Source: Gammaproteobacteria bacterium
GTDB taxonomy: Bacteria > Pseudomonadota > Gammaproteobacteria > Eutrophobiales > Eutrophobiaceae
NCBI GenBank assembly: GCA_015661095.1
Contig: JACVQI010000039.1
Location: 1-16,099, forward strand
Reading direction: 5' to 3'
Length of the DNA: 16,099 bases
The notes below the pieces were generated by a model, which had not been told where the DNA came from, searched no databases, and saw nothing but the letters and a program-made list of their open reading frames with translations. A program made the position numbers and the translations under genes. Positions 6,285-14,094 of the stretch are shown piece after piece (position 1 is the stretch's first letter; each line of letters opens with the position of its first letter).

Positions 6285-7327
6285 GCCGAGCTGAGCATTT
6301 TGGCCGTGATATCGACGATCGGTATTATCCTTTCATAATCCATCCGGGTCGGGCCCAGTACGCCCAGCACGCCCAGAATCTGCCCGTCAAATTCATAAGG
6401 AGAGGTGACGATACTGCAGTTGTCGAGCACATCGTAACCGGATTCCTCGCCGATGAAGATCTGCATGCCTTTGGCCTGGATGGCCTGCTCCAGCAGGTGC
6501 AGGATGTCCCGTTTCGCGCTGAAGCTGTCGAATAACTTGCGTAATTTTTCCATATCGTTCAGTTCCGCCAGATTCATGAGATTGGTCTGGCCGGCCAGCA
6601 CATAATCGTCCTGCGTGGTCTCCGACTGCACAAATGCCTTCTGCGCCATCTCAATCGCCGCCTGCATCAGGTTATTAACATCCTGTTTCATCTTTTCGAG
6701 GTCCTTCAGCAACTCTTTCCTGACCGTATGCAATTCCTTGCCTGAATACATGGAATTGAGATAGTTGGATGCCTGTTGTAACTCGGATTGGGAAAACTGC
6801 CGATTGGTCAGAATGATACGATTCTGAATCTCCTTATCACTCATGACCAGGATCACCAGGATCCGGTTATCCGTCAAGGAGACAAATTCAATCTGGTCCA
6901 GGGCCTTGTGTTCGACGCGCGGCAGCATGACGATCCCGGCCAGTTTGGTGATTTCCGACAACATCGAAGAAGTCCGCTCCAGCAATTCCTTGACATTGCC
7001 GCCGGCGCCGAATTCCCGGGTAATCCTTTCGACAGCCGTTTGTTCCAGTTTGTCCACACGCAACAGGCTGTCGACGAACAACCGGTAACCCCTGACCGTC
7101 GGCACCCGGCCCGCGGAAGTATGCGGCGAATGAATCAGACCCATGTCTTCCAGATCGGCCATGATGTTACGGATCGTGGCTGGGCTTAATTCCAGCTTGC
7201 TGTCCCTGGCCAGGGTCCTGGATCCGACCGGATGGCCGTCGAGGATAAAATGCTCGACCAGGGCCTTGAACAGGCTCAGGCTGCGCTCTGAGAGGAGGAT
7301 GTTGTCGTTATTCGAAGCTTTGGACAT
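6266..7327 (-). CDS. hrcA: Heat-inducible transcription repressor HrcA
   Basis: DNA-binding repressor that in other bacteria binds the CIRCE element and represses chaperone genes until it becomes misfolded. The N-terminal winged helix (about residues 10-75) includes HFILDGHPVGSRTLA, LELSPATIRNIMADLEDMGL and the family motif SPHTSAGRVPTVRGYRLFVDSLL. A GAF-like domain and inserted dimerisation domain follow, and the protein ends with SIVTSPYEFDGQILGVLGVLGPTRMDYERIIPIV. It has 353 residues, normal for the family. The ATG at 7327-7325 is used; no clear ribosome binding site is seen. It is divergent from nadK across 125 bases. I find no CIRCE repeat (TTAGCACTC-N9-GAGTGCTAA) upstream of hrcA, grpE, dnaK or dnaJ, so its targets probably lie elsewhere, for example groESL. 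Confidence 0.98.
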   Translation of the reverse strand: MSKASNNDNILLSERSLSLFKALVEHFILDGHPVGSRTLARDSKLELSPATIRNIMADLEDMGLIHSPHTSAGRVPTVRGYRLFVDSLLRVDKLEQTAVERITREFGAGGNVKELLERTSSMLSEITKLAGIVMLPRVEHKALDQIEFVSLTDNRILVILVMSDKEIQNRIILTNRQFSQSELQQASNYLNSMYSGKELHTVRKELLKDLEKMKQDVNNLMQAAIEMAQKAFVQSETTQDDYVLAGQTNLMNLAELNDMEKLRKLFDSFSAKRDILHLLEQAIQAKGMQIFIGEESGYDVLDNCSIVTSPYEFDGQILGVLGVLGPTRMDYERIIPIVDITAKMLSSALNSTH

Positions 7328-7452
7328 GATTATTAATCGGATAAATCGTCGCTGAAATTTAACATTCTATTGACTATACTGCAAAACCAGTTTGGCGACC
7401 GCCTCAGTCCGTGATAATTTTCCGTTATTGGAAATTACCTTAACTTACCCAA

Positions 7453-8313
7453 ATGTTTAAAAAAATCGTCCTCATTACCAACAGCGGTGGTGCCAAAATC
7501 ATCGAAACACTGCGTACGGTTGCGGAATATCTCCAGGCGCGTGGTCTCGATGTCATGTTGGACAGGTCCTGCGCGGCTTTGTTGCCGGATTCCGGTTTGC
7601 GGACCGTATCCAATTCCGAACTGCCTGATGCCTGCGATATGGCCATTGCCGTCGGTGGCGATGGCACGATGCTGAAAGCGGTCCATCTACTGGCCGACCA
7701 TCATATACCGCTACTGGGCATTAACCGCGGGCACCTGGGTTTCCTGGCCGATATCCCGGCCGAATCAGTGGCGGAACATCTGGATCAAATCCTGGCCGGG
7801 AATTATGTCGAGGATGAACGATTTCAGCTGCATTGCCAGGTGGATCGCGATAATAAAACCATTATCAACAGCGATGCCTTCAACGACGTTATTATCCAAC
7901 GCTGGAATATCGCCAAACTGATCCAGTTGACCACCTACATCAATGGCAAACTGGTCAACACCCAGCGATCTGACGGCCTGATCATCGCCTCGCCGACCGG
8001 CTCAACCGCCTATGCCCTGTCCGGTGGTGGTCCGATATTGCACCCGGATCTGGACGCACTGGTGCTGGTCCCTATTTGTCCGCACACCCTCAGTAACCGG
8101 CCCATCGTCATCGCCGGTGACAATACCATTGAAGTGGTAGTTGGCACTCCGGAAATCGACAATGCCAGACTGACTTGCGACGGTGAAATCAAGTGTGAAC
8201 TGGCGGCCGGCGACCGGGTGATAGTTCGAAAAAAAGCCAATAAGATCAGACTGATACATCCAGCCGACCACGATCACTTCAGTATCCTGAGAGCCAAACT
8301 CAACTGGGGCTAA
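7453..8313 (+). CDS. nadK: NAD kinase
   Basis: Phosphorylates NAD to NADP using ATP or polyphosphate; a cytoplasmic homo-oligomer and the main source of cellular NADP. The N-terminal alpha/beta domain contains the catalytic GGDGTML (about residues 68-74) and INRGHLGFLAD. The C-terminal beta domain contains FNDVIIQR, RSDGLIIASPTGSTAYALSGGGPI and LVPICPHTLSNRPIVI, all diagnostic of the family. The length is 286 residues against 292 in Escherichia coli. The ATG at 7453 gives the usual MFKKI start; there is no strong ribosome binding site. recN follows after 24 bases in the same reading frame, so the two are probably cotranscribed, as in many gammaproteobacteria. hrcA is divergent. Confidence 0.98.
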   Translation: MFKKIVLITNSGGAKIIETLRTVAEYLQARGLDVMLDRSCAALLPDSGLRTVSNSELPDACDMAIAVGGDGTMLKAVHLLADHHIPLLGINRGHLGFLADIPAESVAEHLDQILAGNYVEDERFQLHCQVDRDNKTIINSDAFNDVIIQRWNIAKLIQLTTYINGKLVNTQRSDGLIIASPTGSTAYALSGGGPILHPDLDALVLVPICPHTLSNRPIVIAGDNTIEVVVGTPEIDNARLTCDGEIKCELAAGDRVIVRKKANKIRLIHPADHDHFSILRAKLNWG

Positions 8314-8337
8314 ACTGCATCGAGTAGCTATTCTTCC

Positions 8338-10008
8338 TTGATCAAACGACTGAACATCCGCGATTTCGCCGTCATTGATGAACTCGAACTGGAATTCGAT
8401 CACGGCATGACCGTGCTGACCGGGGAAACCGGGGCGGGTAAGTCGATCCTGATCGACGCTCTGGGACTGCTGCTGGGTGACCGGGCCGAAAGCGGCGTCA
8501 TCCGCGACGGCACAACCCGGGCTGAGATTTCAGCGCTATTCGATATCACCACTAACCCGGCGGTACACGATCTGCTTGATGAACAAGCTATCGATTCCAC
8601 CGAACCGGAACTGATGATCCGGCGTGTCATTACCAAAGATGGGCGCTCCAGCGCCTTCGTCAACAGCACTCCGGCCACCGCACAATTATTGCGGTCTATC
8701 GGTGAAAATCTGATCGATATCCACGGCCAGCACTCGCATCAGTCCCTGTCAAAACCGGAAATCCAGAGAAAACTTGTGGATGATTACGGCAATTACCCGC
8801 AGGACCTTGCGGTCGTAAAAACGGCCTATGAGCGGTGGCGTGAAGCGACGAAGCAATTGCAGGAATTGCAGGGCGATACGGCCGATCAGGATGCCGCCCT
8901 GACTCTGTTGCGCTATCAGGTTGACGAACTCAAAAACCTCCGGCCGGAACCCGGGGAATATGAGTTGCTGGACGAAGAGCACCGGCGTCTGGCCAATGGT
9001 AATCGCCTGCTGGATACCGCCAGCAACGCTCTGCGGATGTTTCATGACGATGACCTTTCCATCCATGCCCGCCTGAGTACCATCACGGCCGAACTCAAGG
9101 CGCTGCAGCAATATGATGCTGCTTTGACGAATCTGATCGGCATTCTCGATGAAGCCACCCTGCAAATGACGGAAGCCGGTTCGGAATTACGCCAGTATCT
9201 CGACCAGCTCCAGATCGATCCGGAGCGATTACAGGTGGTGGAGGAAAGACTGTCACTGATGCACGAACTGGCACGTAAACACCGGATCCAGCCGCGGGAA
9301 CTGGCTGCACATCTCGCCGAACTGGAACAACAACTGGCACGCCGGCAAAACAGCCGGCAACTCATCGAAGAGCTGCGACAAACCCAGAGCGCGGCCCTGG
9401 CTCAATACCACGCAGCGGCGGTAAAACTGCAGCAACACCGGAAAAAAGCCGCCCAGAAAATGTCCGCCGAAATCACCACCAAACTCGCTGCGTTGGGCAT
9501 GGTCGACGGTAAATTCGCCATCACCGCGGAACCCCAGGATGAAACGCTGCCGAAACCCTACGGGTATGACCGGATAGAATTTCTGGTGACCACTAATCCC
9601 GGGCTGGGATTGCAACCTCTGCGCAAGATTGCCTCCGGCGGCGAATTGTCGCGCATCAGCCTGGCGATACAGGTGATCGGCACGCAGGACAAGGGTATCC
9701 CGACGCTGATATTTGATGAGGTGGATGCCGGGATCGGTGGGGCCATAGCGGAAATCGTCGGGAAACTGCTGCATGAACTGGCACGGCAACGGCAAGTCTT
9801 TTGTGTCACGCATCTGCCGCAGGTCGCTGCCCAGGGTGATCAGCACCTGCTGGTCACGAAAAGCTCGACCAGAACCACCACCAGCACCACTGTACAAGCA
9901 CTGTCAGCGCCGCAGCGGATTGAGGAAATCGCCAGAATGCTGGGTGGGATAAAAATTACTGATCAAAGCCGGCGCCATGCGCAGGAGATGCTGGCCACTG
10001 CAGGCTGA
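8338..10008 (+). CDS. recN: DNA repair protein RecN
   Basis: SMC-like ATPase that acts early in recombinational repair of double-strand breaks. The N-terminus has Walker A GETGAGKS (about residues 29-36) within MTVLTGETGAGKSILIDALG. A Q-loop region ENLIDIHGQHSHQSLS follows, then an antiparallel coiled coil of about residues 155-370, rich in Gln, Glu and Leu. The C-terminus has the ABC signature ASGGELSRISLAIQ and Walker B PTLIFDEVDAGIGG, then VTHLPQVAAQGD. The length is 556 residues (553 in Escherichia coli). The start is TTG at 8338: the frame contains no ATG or GTG between the nadK stop (same frame, 8311-8313) and this codon, and homologous RecN proteins begin at this point. It converges on fur, with 19 bases between the genes and no clear terminator. 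Confidence 0.98.
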   Translation: MIKRLNIRDFAVIDELELEFDHGMTVLTGETGAGKSILIDALGLLLGDRAESGVIRDGTTRAEISALFDITTNPAVHDLLDEQAIDSTEPELMIRRVITKDGRSSAFVNSTPATAQLLRSIGENLIDIHGQHSHQSLSKPEIQRKLVDDYGNYPQDLAVVKTAYERWREATKQLQELQGDTADQDAALTLLRYQVDELKNLRPEPGEYELLDEEHRRLANGNRLLDTASNALRMFHDDDLSIHARLSTITAELKALQQYDAALTNLIGILDEATLQMTEAGSELRQYLDQLQIDPERLQVVEERLSLMHELARKHRIQPRELAAHLAELEQQLARRQNSRQLIEELRQTQSAALAQYHAAAVKLQQHRKKAAQKMSAEITTKLAALGMVDGKFAITAEPQDETLPKPYGYDRIEFLVTTNPGLGLQPLRKIASGGELSRISLAIQVIGTQDKGIPTLIFDEVDAGIGGAIAEIVGKLLHELARQRQVFCVTHLPQVAAQGDQHLLVTKSSTRTTTSTTVQALSAPQRIEEIARMLGGIKITDQSRRHAQEMLATAG

Positions 10009-10027
10009 TTACAGCTCGGGAGTGCAG

Positions 10028-10435
10028 CTAGTCGCTCTCCTTCGGTTTTACATACAAAACCAGATTATGTCCCGCCAGGGTATAACCATGGGCCGCGGCG
10101 ATTTTTTCCTGCAGTTGTTCGATTTCCTCGTTCTCAAACTCAATCACTTTGCCGGTTTTGATACATACCATGTGATCGTGGTGACCACCGTGATCAATTT
10201 CAAAAACGGAGTGACCGGAGTCGAAGTTGTGCCGTTGCACCAGTCCCGCCTGTTCAAACTGGGTTAAAACCCGGTAAACCGTGGCCAAACCAACTTCCTC
10301 ACCAGCATGCAGCAGGGCCTTGTATACATCTTCGGCGCTGACGTGTTTGTTTTCCGATGCCTCAAGGATTTCGAGTATGCGGATCCGGGGAAGTGTCGCT
10401 TTCAGGCCGGCGGTTTTGAGGTCTTTGGATTCCAT
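10028..10435 (-). CDS. fur: Ferric uptake regulator Fur
   Basis: Iron-dependent repressor that, as a dimer with Fe(II), binds operators of iron-uptake genes. The N-terminal winged helix (about residues 8-80) includes LKATLPRIRILEIL and VGLATVYRVLTQFEQAGLVQ. The C-terminal metal-binding dimerisation domain has GGHHDHMVCIKTGKVIEF and LAGHNLVLYV. Candidate regulatory metal ligands H86, D87, H88, E101 and H123 are present. The structural zinc CxxC pair of Escherichia coli Fur is reduced to a single cysteine (C91 followed by IKT), as in Pseudomonas-type Fur that lacks this site. It has 135 residues. The start ATG is at 10435-10433. It is convergent with recN and divergent from bamE, an arrangement (fur next to bamE/omlA) known from pseudomonads. 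Confidence 0.97.
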   Translation of the reverse strand: MESKDLKTAGLKATLPRIRILEILEASENKHVSAEDVYKALLHAGEEVGLATVYRVLTQFEQAGLVQRHNFDSGHSVFEIDHGGHHDHMVCIKTGKVIEFENEEIEQLQEKIAAAHGYTLAGHNLVLYVKPKESD

Positions 10436-10482
10436 CTTGCATTACAGATTAGGTTGGTAAACTCCCGCTAACAATGTTTTGT

Positions 10483-10491
10483 ATTATAGCA
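10483..10491 (-). promoter_or_regulatory. Extended -10 promoter for fur
   Basis: On the minus strand TGCTATAAT (complement of 10483-10491) is a perfect extended -10 element. The -35 region is poor, as is common for this promoter class. It would give a leader of about 40 bases before the fur ATG. I see no convincing Fur box over it. Confidence 0.55.
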
Positions 10492-10542
10492 AACCCGGTA
10501 TTAAATCCATGATTTTCTGGTGAGTTCTATAGCCCGATAGGC

Positions 10543-10548
10543 TACAAT
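10543..10548 (+). promoter_or_regulatory. Candidate -10 box for bamE
   Basis: TACAAT at 10543-10548 matches five of six -10 bases and lies 28 bases before the bamE ATG. No good -35 hexamer is found at the expected distance, so this is a weak call. Confidence 0.3.
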
Positions 10549-10576
10549 CCGAATTCCTTGCTGTAACTAAAAAAGT

Positions 10577-11188
10577 ATGAACAGATTATTTCCGTTAACC
10601 TCATTAATTCTATTGTTACTCCCGCTCGGTTGCTCCAGAAGTGATGGTGATTATAAACTGCCTGGCGTCTACCGGATCGATATCCAACAGGGTAACGTCA
10701 TCGAGCAGGAGATGCTCGATCGGCTGAAACCCGGCATGGAGAAACATCAGGTACGCTTCATCATGGGGACGCCAACCATGATCGACCCTTTTCACCCTGA
10801 CCGTTGGGAATATCTTTACACCTACACACAAGGCGCATCACAACGCCAGCAGCGGCGCCTGACGCTGTATTTTGAAGGAGAAAAGCTTGCTTATCTGGAT
10901 GGCGACGTCATAACCAGTCTCCGTAAACCTCCGGAAAATTACGGCAACAAATCAAGGATCGTCGACGTACCACCCCGGGTCCAGCGTGACTTCAGCCTGT
11001 TCGGAAATATTGCGAAGATCATCCCCTTTATCGGCGACGATAAACCAGCTCCGGCAGTCATACCGGAGAGCGATCCCGCCAGCGAGCAGGAAGGGGAGGA
11101 AACCGAAACAGCTCCGGCACCAGCAGAACAGGAGCAGAAAACGGAAGACACCACGCCCACCTCTGACGAGCCGCAGAGCTCAAAGTGA
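10577..11188 (+). CDS. bamE: Outer membrane assembly lipoprotein BamE (SmpA/OmlA), apparent 3' frameshift
   Basis: Small lipoprotein of the BAM complex, which inserts beta-barrel proteins into the outer membrane. A signal peptide ends in the lipobox LPLGC, so Cys19 should be lipidated. The SmpA/OmlA domain follows (about residues 30-115): YRIDIQQGNVIEQEMLDRLK, GMEKHQVRFIMGTP and DRWEYLYTYTQG, then LTLYFEGEKLAYLDGD. Usual BamE is 110-120 residues; this one has an extra tail of about 85 residues, rich in Glu, Pro, Gln and Ala. The annotated frame stops at TGA 11186-11188. The +1 frame then continues with QKGFFSRMLDKLPGMDDD and stops at 11274-11276. That continuation looks like a natural C-terminus, so one extra A in the run at 11182-11185 may have truncated the gene (see findings). 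It is divergent from fur. The ATG at 10577 is well placed for the signal peptide. Confidence 0.93.
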   Translation: MNRLFPLTSLILLLLPLGCSRSDGDYKLPGVYRIDIQQGNVIEQEMLDRLKPGMEKHQVRFIMGTPTMIDPFHPDRWEYLYTYTQGASQRQQRRLTLYFEGEKLAYLDGDVITSLRKPPENYGNKSRIVDVPPRVQRDFSLFGNIAKIIPFIGDDKPAPAVIPESDPASEQEGEETETAPAPAEQEQKTEDTTPTSDEPQSSK

Positions 11189-11276
11189 GCAAAAGGGATT
11201 TTTTAGCAGAATGCTGGACAAGCTGCCGGGGATGGACGACGACGTGGATGAGGAGTCCACCGGCACTCAGGAGTGA
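11184..11276 (+). pseudogene. Out-of-frame C-terminal continuation of bamE
   Basis: If one base is removed from the A-run near 11182-11185, BamE reads on through SEQKGFFSRMLDKLPGMDDD and an acidic end to the TGA at 11274-11276. This adds 30 residues and gives a protein of about 232. The segment has an amphipathic basic/aromatic helix followed by an acidic tail, fitting the acidic linker before it. It may reflect a real mutation, a sequencing error or, less likely, programmed slippage at AAG-TGA. Confidence 0.45.
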
Positions 11277-11335
11277 TCGAGGTTCGGCGTCAGATTATTT
11301 TCCTGTCTGCACACTTCCCTCGTTCCGCAGTTTCG

Positions 11336-12211
11336 ATGCGTAATTTAACCAAGAGCATCTGTTTCACCTTCCTCTGTCTGTTTTTATTTAGCACTGCTAA
11401 ACTCCAGGCAGTTTCCGCCACCGATGATCAAGGCGCGACAATCACGCTCCAGAAACCAGCCAAACGTATCATCAGTCTGGCGCCACACACCACCGAACTC
11501 TTATTCGCGGCCGGCGCCGGGGATAAAATCGTCGGCGCCGTCCGCTACAGCTATTACCCTGAAGTCGCGAAAACCATCCCGACGGTCGGCGACACCAACA
11601 AGCTGGATCTGGAACGCATTATTGCCCTGGCCCCGGACCTGATCGTCGCCTGGCAAAGTAATGCCGCGGCTGACACGGAAGTGCTGCGAAATCTGAATAT
11701 TCCGATCTACGTCTCGGAACCGGCGTCGCTGGAAGCCATAGCCCGATCGATAGAGGCCCTGGGGATATTGTCTGGCTCAACCATTACGGCAAATCGGGCC
11801 AGTGCGGCCTTCCTCGCCAGACTGAAGCGGCTGCGGGAAGAATACTCCGGCAAACCGGTGGTCACCGCTTTTTATCAATTCTGGCATGATCCGATCTTCA
11901 CCATTAACGGTGACCATATCATCAGCGCCGTGATGCAACTGTGCGGCGGCCGGAATATCTTTAGCGACATGGCGGTATTGTCGGGGCAGATTAATGCGGA
12001 AGCGGTCATCAGCGCCAATCCGCAGGTTATCCTCGCCAGCGCCATCGATGAAAACCGTCCGCCCTGGCTGGCATACTGGCAGCAATGGCCGGAACTGGCG
12101 GCGGTGCGTAACGGCCAGATCTATTACATCCCGCCGGATCTGATCCAGCGCCACACTCCAAGGGTACTCGATGGCGCAGCGATGATGTGTGAATTTATAG
12201 ATAAGTATTAA
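11336..12211 (+). CDS. btuF: Periplasmic corrinoid (vitamin B12)-binding protein, BtuF family
   Basis: Binds cobalamin or another corrinoid in the periplasm and delivers it to an ABC importer. A signal peptide (MRNLTKSICFTFLCLFLFST, cleavage near LQAVSA) is followed by a class III helical-backbone binding protein. The first lobe has RIISLAPHTTELLFAAGAGD, VRYSYYPEVAKTIPTVGDTN and LDLERIIALAPDLIVAWQS. The second lobe has QFWHDPIFTINGDHIISAVM, then QLCGGRNIF. These segments parallel BtuF of Escherichia coli, including YSxYP, LERIxALxPDL and CGGxNIF. I chose the ATG at 11336 because it begins the signal peptide, giving 291 residues; the frame extends upstream to a GTG at 11273. The gene converges on btuD and btuC, so the importer is split between strands. 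Siderophore or haem binding is less likely but not excluded. Confidence 0.88.
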   Translation: MRNLTKSICFTFLCLFLFSTAKLQAVSATDDQGATITLQKPAKRIISLAPHTTELLFAAGAGDKIVGAVRYSYYPEVAKTIPTVGDTNKLDLERIIALAPDLIVAWQSNAAADTEVLRNLNIPIYVSEPASLEAIARSIEALGILSGSTITANRASAAFLARLKRLREEYSGKPVVTAFYQFWHDPIFTINGDHIISAVMQLCGGRNIFSDMAVLSGQINAEAVISANPQVILASAIDENRPPWLAYWQQWPELAAVRNGQIYYIPPDLIQRHTPRVLDGAAMMCEFIDKY

Positions 12212-12230
12212 CATTGGATTGATTTTACAC

Positions 12231-12258
12231 CTCACTCATCACCCATCACTCCTCACAT
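12231..12258 (+). repeat. Four degenerate heptamer repeats between btuF and btuD
   Basis: CTCACTC, ATCACCC, ATCACTC and CTCACAT are four consecutive 7-base units sharing NTCAC at the same phase. They fill most of the 54-base gap between the convergent btuF and btuD stop codons. The array is short and imperfect. Confidence 0.6.
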
Positions 12259-12265
12259 TTATTAA

Positions 12266-13033
12266 CTATTCCGGAAAAAAGTATCTAATCCCGTTACCCT
12301 GAATATGCCGGATGGGATGCCGATACAGCAATTCCAGATTCTGCCGGGTCACCACATCGTGGATGGGCCCGCAAATTATGGTCTGCGCATCGACCATTAA
12401 CATGGCATGGGTGCAAAAACGGCTGACCAGATTGACATCATGCAACACCATCAGTAATGCACCCTGTGCTGCCGTCACTTTGTCGATGATCAATTCCAGC
12501 AATGAAATCTGGTGATGCAGATCCAGGTGGTTGGTTGGTTCATCCAGCAGCCAGATCCTGGGATTTTGGACAATCAAGGTCGCGATCGCCAGCCGCCTTC
12601 TTTCACCTCCCGACAGCGTATCGATCTGGCGGTCTTCCATATCGGCCATGGCGACATCCACCAGGGCCTGACTGGCGATGGCGATTTCAGTTTCGCCTTC
12701 AAAGGACCAGAACGGCAGATAAGGATGGCGGCCGCTCAAAGCGGTTTCCATGACCGTCGTGGGGAAAGTATCCTGACTGTCCTGAAACAACACGCCCACT
12801 TCGCGCGCCAGGGCCTTTCTCTTCCAGGCAGACAACGGTTTGCCATGAATTTGCAGCTCGCCCTGTGCCAAGGGTAGCAATCCCGCCAGGTACTTGAGCA
12901 GGGTCGTCTTGCCAACGCCGTTGCCGCCTAGCACGCCCCAACGTTGCCCCTGGTTCAATTCAAAATCCAGATCCCGGCAGATCGACTTTCCGCCGATACT
13001 GATGGAAACCGCAGCCACGCTCAGTAAGGTCAT
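12266..13033 (-). CDS. btuD: ABC transporter ATP-binding protein for corrinoid uptake (BtuD-like)
   Basis: Cytoplasmic ATPase subunit that powers an inner-membrane importer of the FecCD/BtuCD class. Walker A GGNGVGKTT lies at about residues 36-44, the Q-loop at EVGVLFQDSQD, the signature at LSGGERRRLAIATLI, Walker B plus D-loop at IWLLDEPTNHLDL, and the switch histidine in VLHDVNL. It has 255 residues. Its start overlaps the btuC stop by four bases (ATGA at 13030-13033), showing translational coupling. The neighbours btuC and btuF make cobalamin import the most likely function, but the ATPase alone does not reveal the substrate. Confidence 0.9.
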   Translation of the reverse strand: MTLLSVAAVSISIGGKSICRDLDFELNQGQRWGVLGGNGVGKTTLLKYLAGLLPLAQGELQIHGKPLSAWKRKALAREVGVLFQDSQDTFPTTVMETALSGRHPYLPFWSFEGETEIAIASQALVDVAMADMEDRQIDTLSGGERRRLAIATLIVQNPRIWLLDEPTNHLDLHHQISLLELIIDKVTAAQGALLMVLHDVNLVSRFCTHAMLMVDAQTIICGPIHDVVTRQNLELLYRHPIRHIQGNGIRYFFPE

Positions 13034-14016
13034 GGCTTTTGTTTGATAGCTATCATCTGGAACAAAGCCAGGAATACCGGCACACCGATGATGGCCGTCA
13101 AAACCCCGACCGGCAGTTGTTGTGGCGCGATGATGGTCCGCGCCAGGCTGTCAGCGATGACCAGCAGACAACCGCCCGTCAGCACGGAAGCCGGAATTAA
13201 CAAACGGTGGTCGCTGCCGAGTACGATTCTGATCAAATGCGGGATGATCAACCCGATGAAGCCGATACTGCCGGCCTGCATGACGGCGGTGGCGGTCAGC
13301 AGCGAGGCCAGAAAGTAGATGCCATAGCGTAACTGGTTTACGGGCACCCCCAGTGCCGCGGCCTGCTGATCGCCATAGGTCAGCAGATTAAGACTGCGCG
13401 CCATGAACAATGATGCGCCCAGACCTATAAGCAATACGACCAGGGAAAATCCGGAAAACCTGGCATAACCAAGATCCCCCATGAGCCAGAACAACATACT
13501 GTAAATCTGGGTTGCCGGACTGACAGCCAGCAGAAAACTGATCAGGGCGCTCCAGCCGGCCGCCACCACGACGCCGGTGAGCAGCACCCGCATGGGATTC
13601 CAGCTTTGCCCGATCCTGGTCAAACCGAACACCAGCAGGATGGAAATTAACGCGCCGGTAAACGCGCCGATGTTAATCCAGAAGCCGGTCAGTCCGGCCA
13701 TCATGACCAGCAAGGCGAACACTGAGGCCCCGCCGGATACACCGAGCACATAAGGTTCAGCCAGTGGATTGCGTAATAACACCTGCATCAGGCAGCCAGC
13801 CAGCGCCAGCATGCCACCGACCATAAACCCGGCAATCACGCGCGGCAGGCGTAATTCAAGTACGACCTTGCTCTCAAGCAACTGCTGCTCACTGAATAAC
13901 GCGCCTAGCACCTGTTGCAGCCCAATCTCCATACTGCCGATCGACAAGGCAAACAGGATTGATACCAGAGACAGCAGGCATAACCCGCAGAGTATAAGTA
14001 AGGTTCTACCTTGCAT
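13030..14016 (-). CDS. btuC: ABC transporter permease for corrinoid uptake (BtuC/FecCD family)
   Basis: Inner-membrane permease that forms a dimer with the BtuD ATPase to move corrinoids from BtuF into the cytoplasm. It is very hydrophobic throughout, consistent with about ten membrane helices. The family hallmark LPRVIAGFMVGGMLALAGCL, then MQVLLRNPLAEPYVLGVSGG, lies at about residues 55-95. The coupling loop near the end contains GSIGFIGLIIPHLIRIVLGS and DHRLLIPAS. It has 328 residues (326 in Escherichia coli BtuC). The ATG at 14016-14014 has a GGGGAG ribosome binding site eight bases upstream. No cobalamin riboswitch can fit in the 74 bases between ratB and btuC, so transcription likely comes through from ratAB. 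Confidence 0.92.
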   Translation of the reverse strand: MQGRTLLILCGLCLLSLVSILFALSIGSMEIGLQQVLGALFSEQQLLESKVVLELRLPRVIAGFMVGGMLALAGCLMQVLLRNPLAEPYVLGVSGGASVFALLVMMAGLTGFWINIGAFTGALISILLVFGLTRIGQSWNPMRVLLTGVVVAAGWSALISFLLAVSPATQIYSMLFWLMGDLGYARFSGFSLVVLLIGLGASLFMARSLNLLTYGDQQAAALGVPVNQLRYGIYFLASLLTATAVMQAGSIGFIGLIIPHLIRIVLGSDHRLLIPASVLTGGCLLVIADSLARTIIAPQQLPVGVLTAIIGVPVFLALFQMIAIKQKP

Positions 14017-14019
14017 GAC

Positions 14020-14094
14020 TCACTCCCCTGCTGAAGCCGCCATGGCATCCTTGCGAAGAGAGGCGAGACGACAGGCGGTCCGGAAATGGATCAT
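14020..14094 (-). CDS. Possible 24-residue ORF bridging ratB and btuC
   Basis: On the minus strand an ATG at 14094-14092 overlaps the ratB stop as ATGA and reads 24 codons (MIHFRTACRLASLRKDAMAA, then SAGE) to a TGA at 14022-14020, three bases before the btuC ATG. AGGAG lies just before it, closer than ideal. The peptide is basic in its first two thirds and unlike anything I recognise. It may be a coupling ORF that carries ribosomes from ratB to btuC, or chance. Confidence 0.3.
   Translation of the reverse strand: MIHFRTACRLASLRKDAMAASAGE

Noticed and set aside
7328..7452. Expected CIRCE operator before hrcA
   Set aside because: No TTAGCACTC/GAGTGCTAA pair or close variant can be found here or in the other intergenic regions of the heat-shock block.
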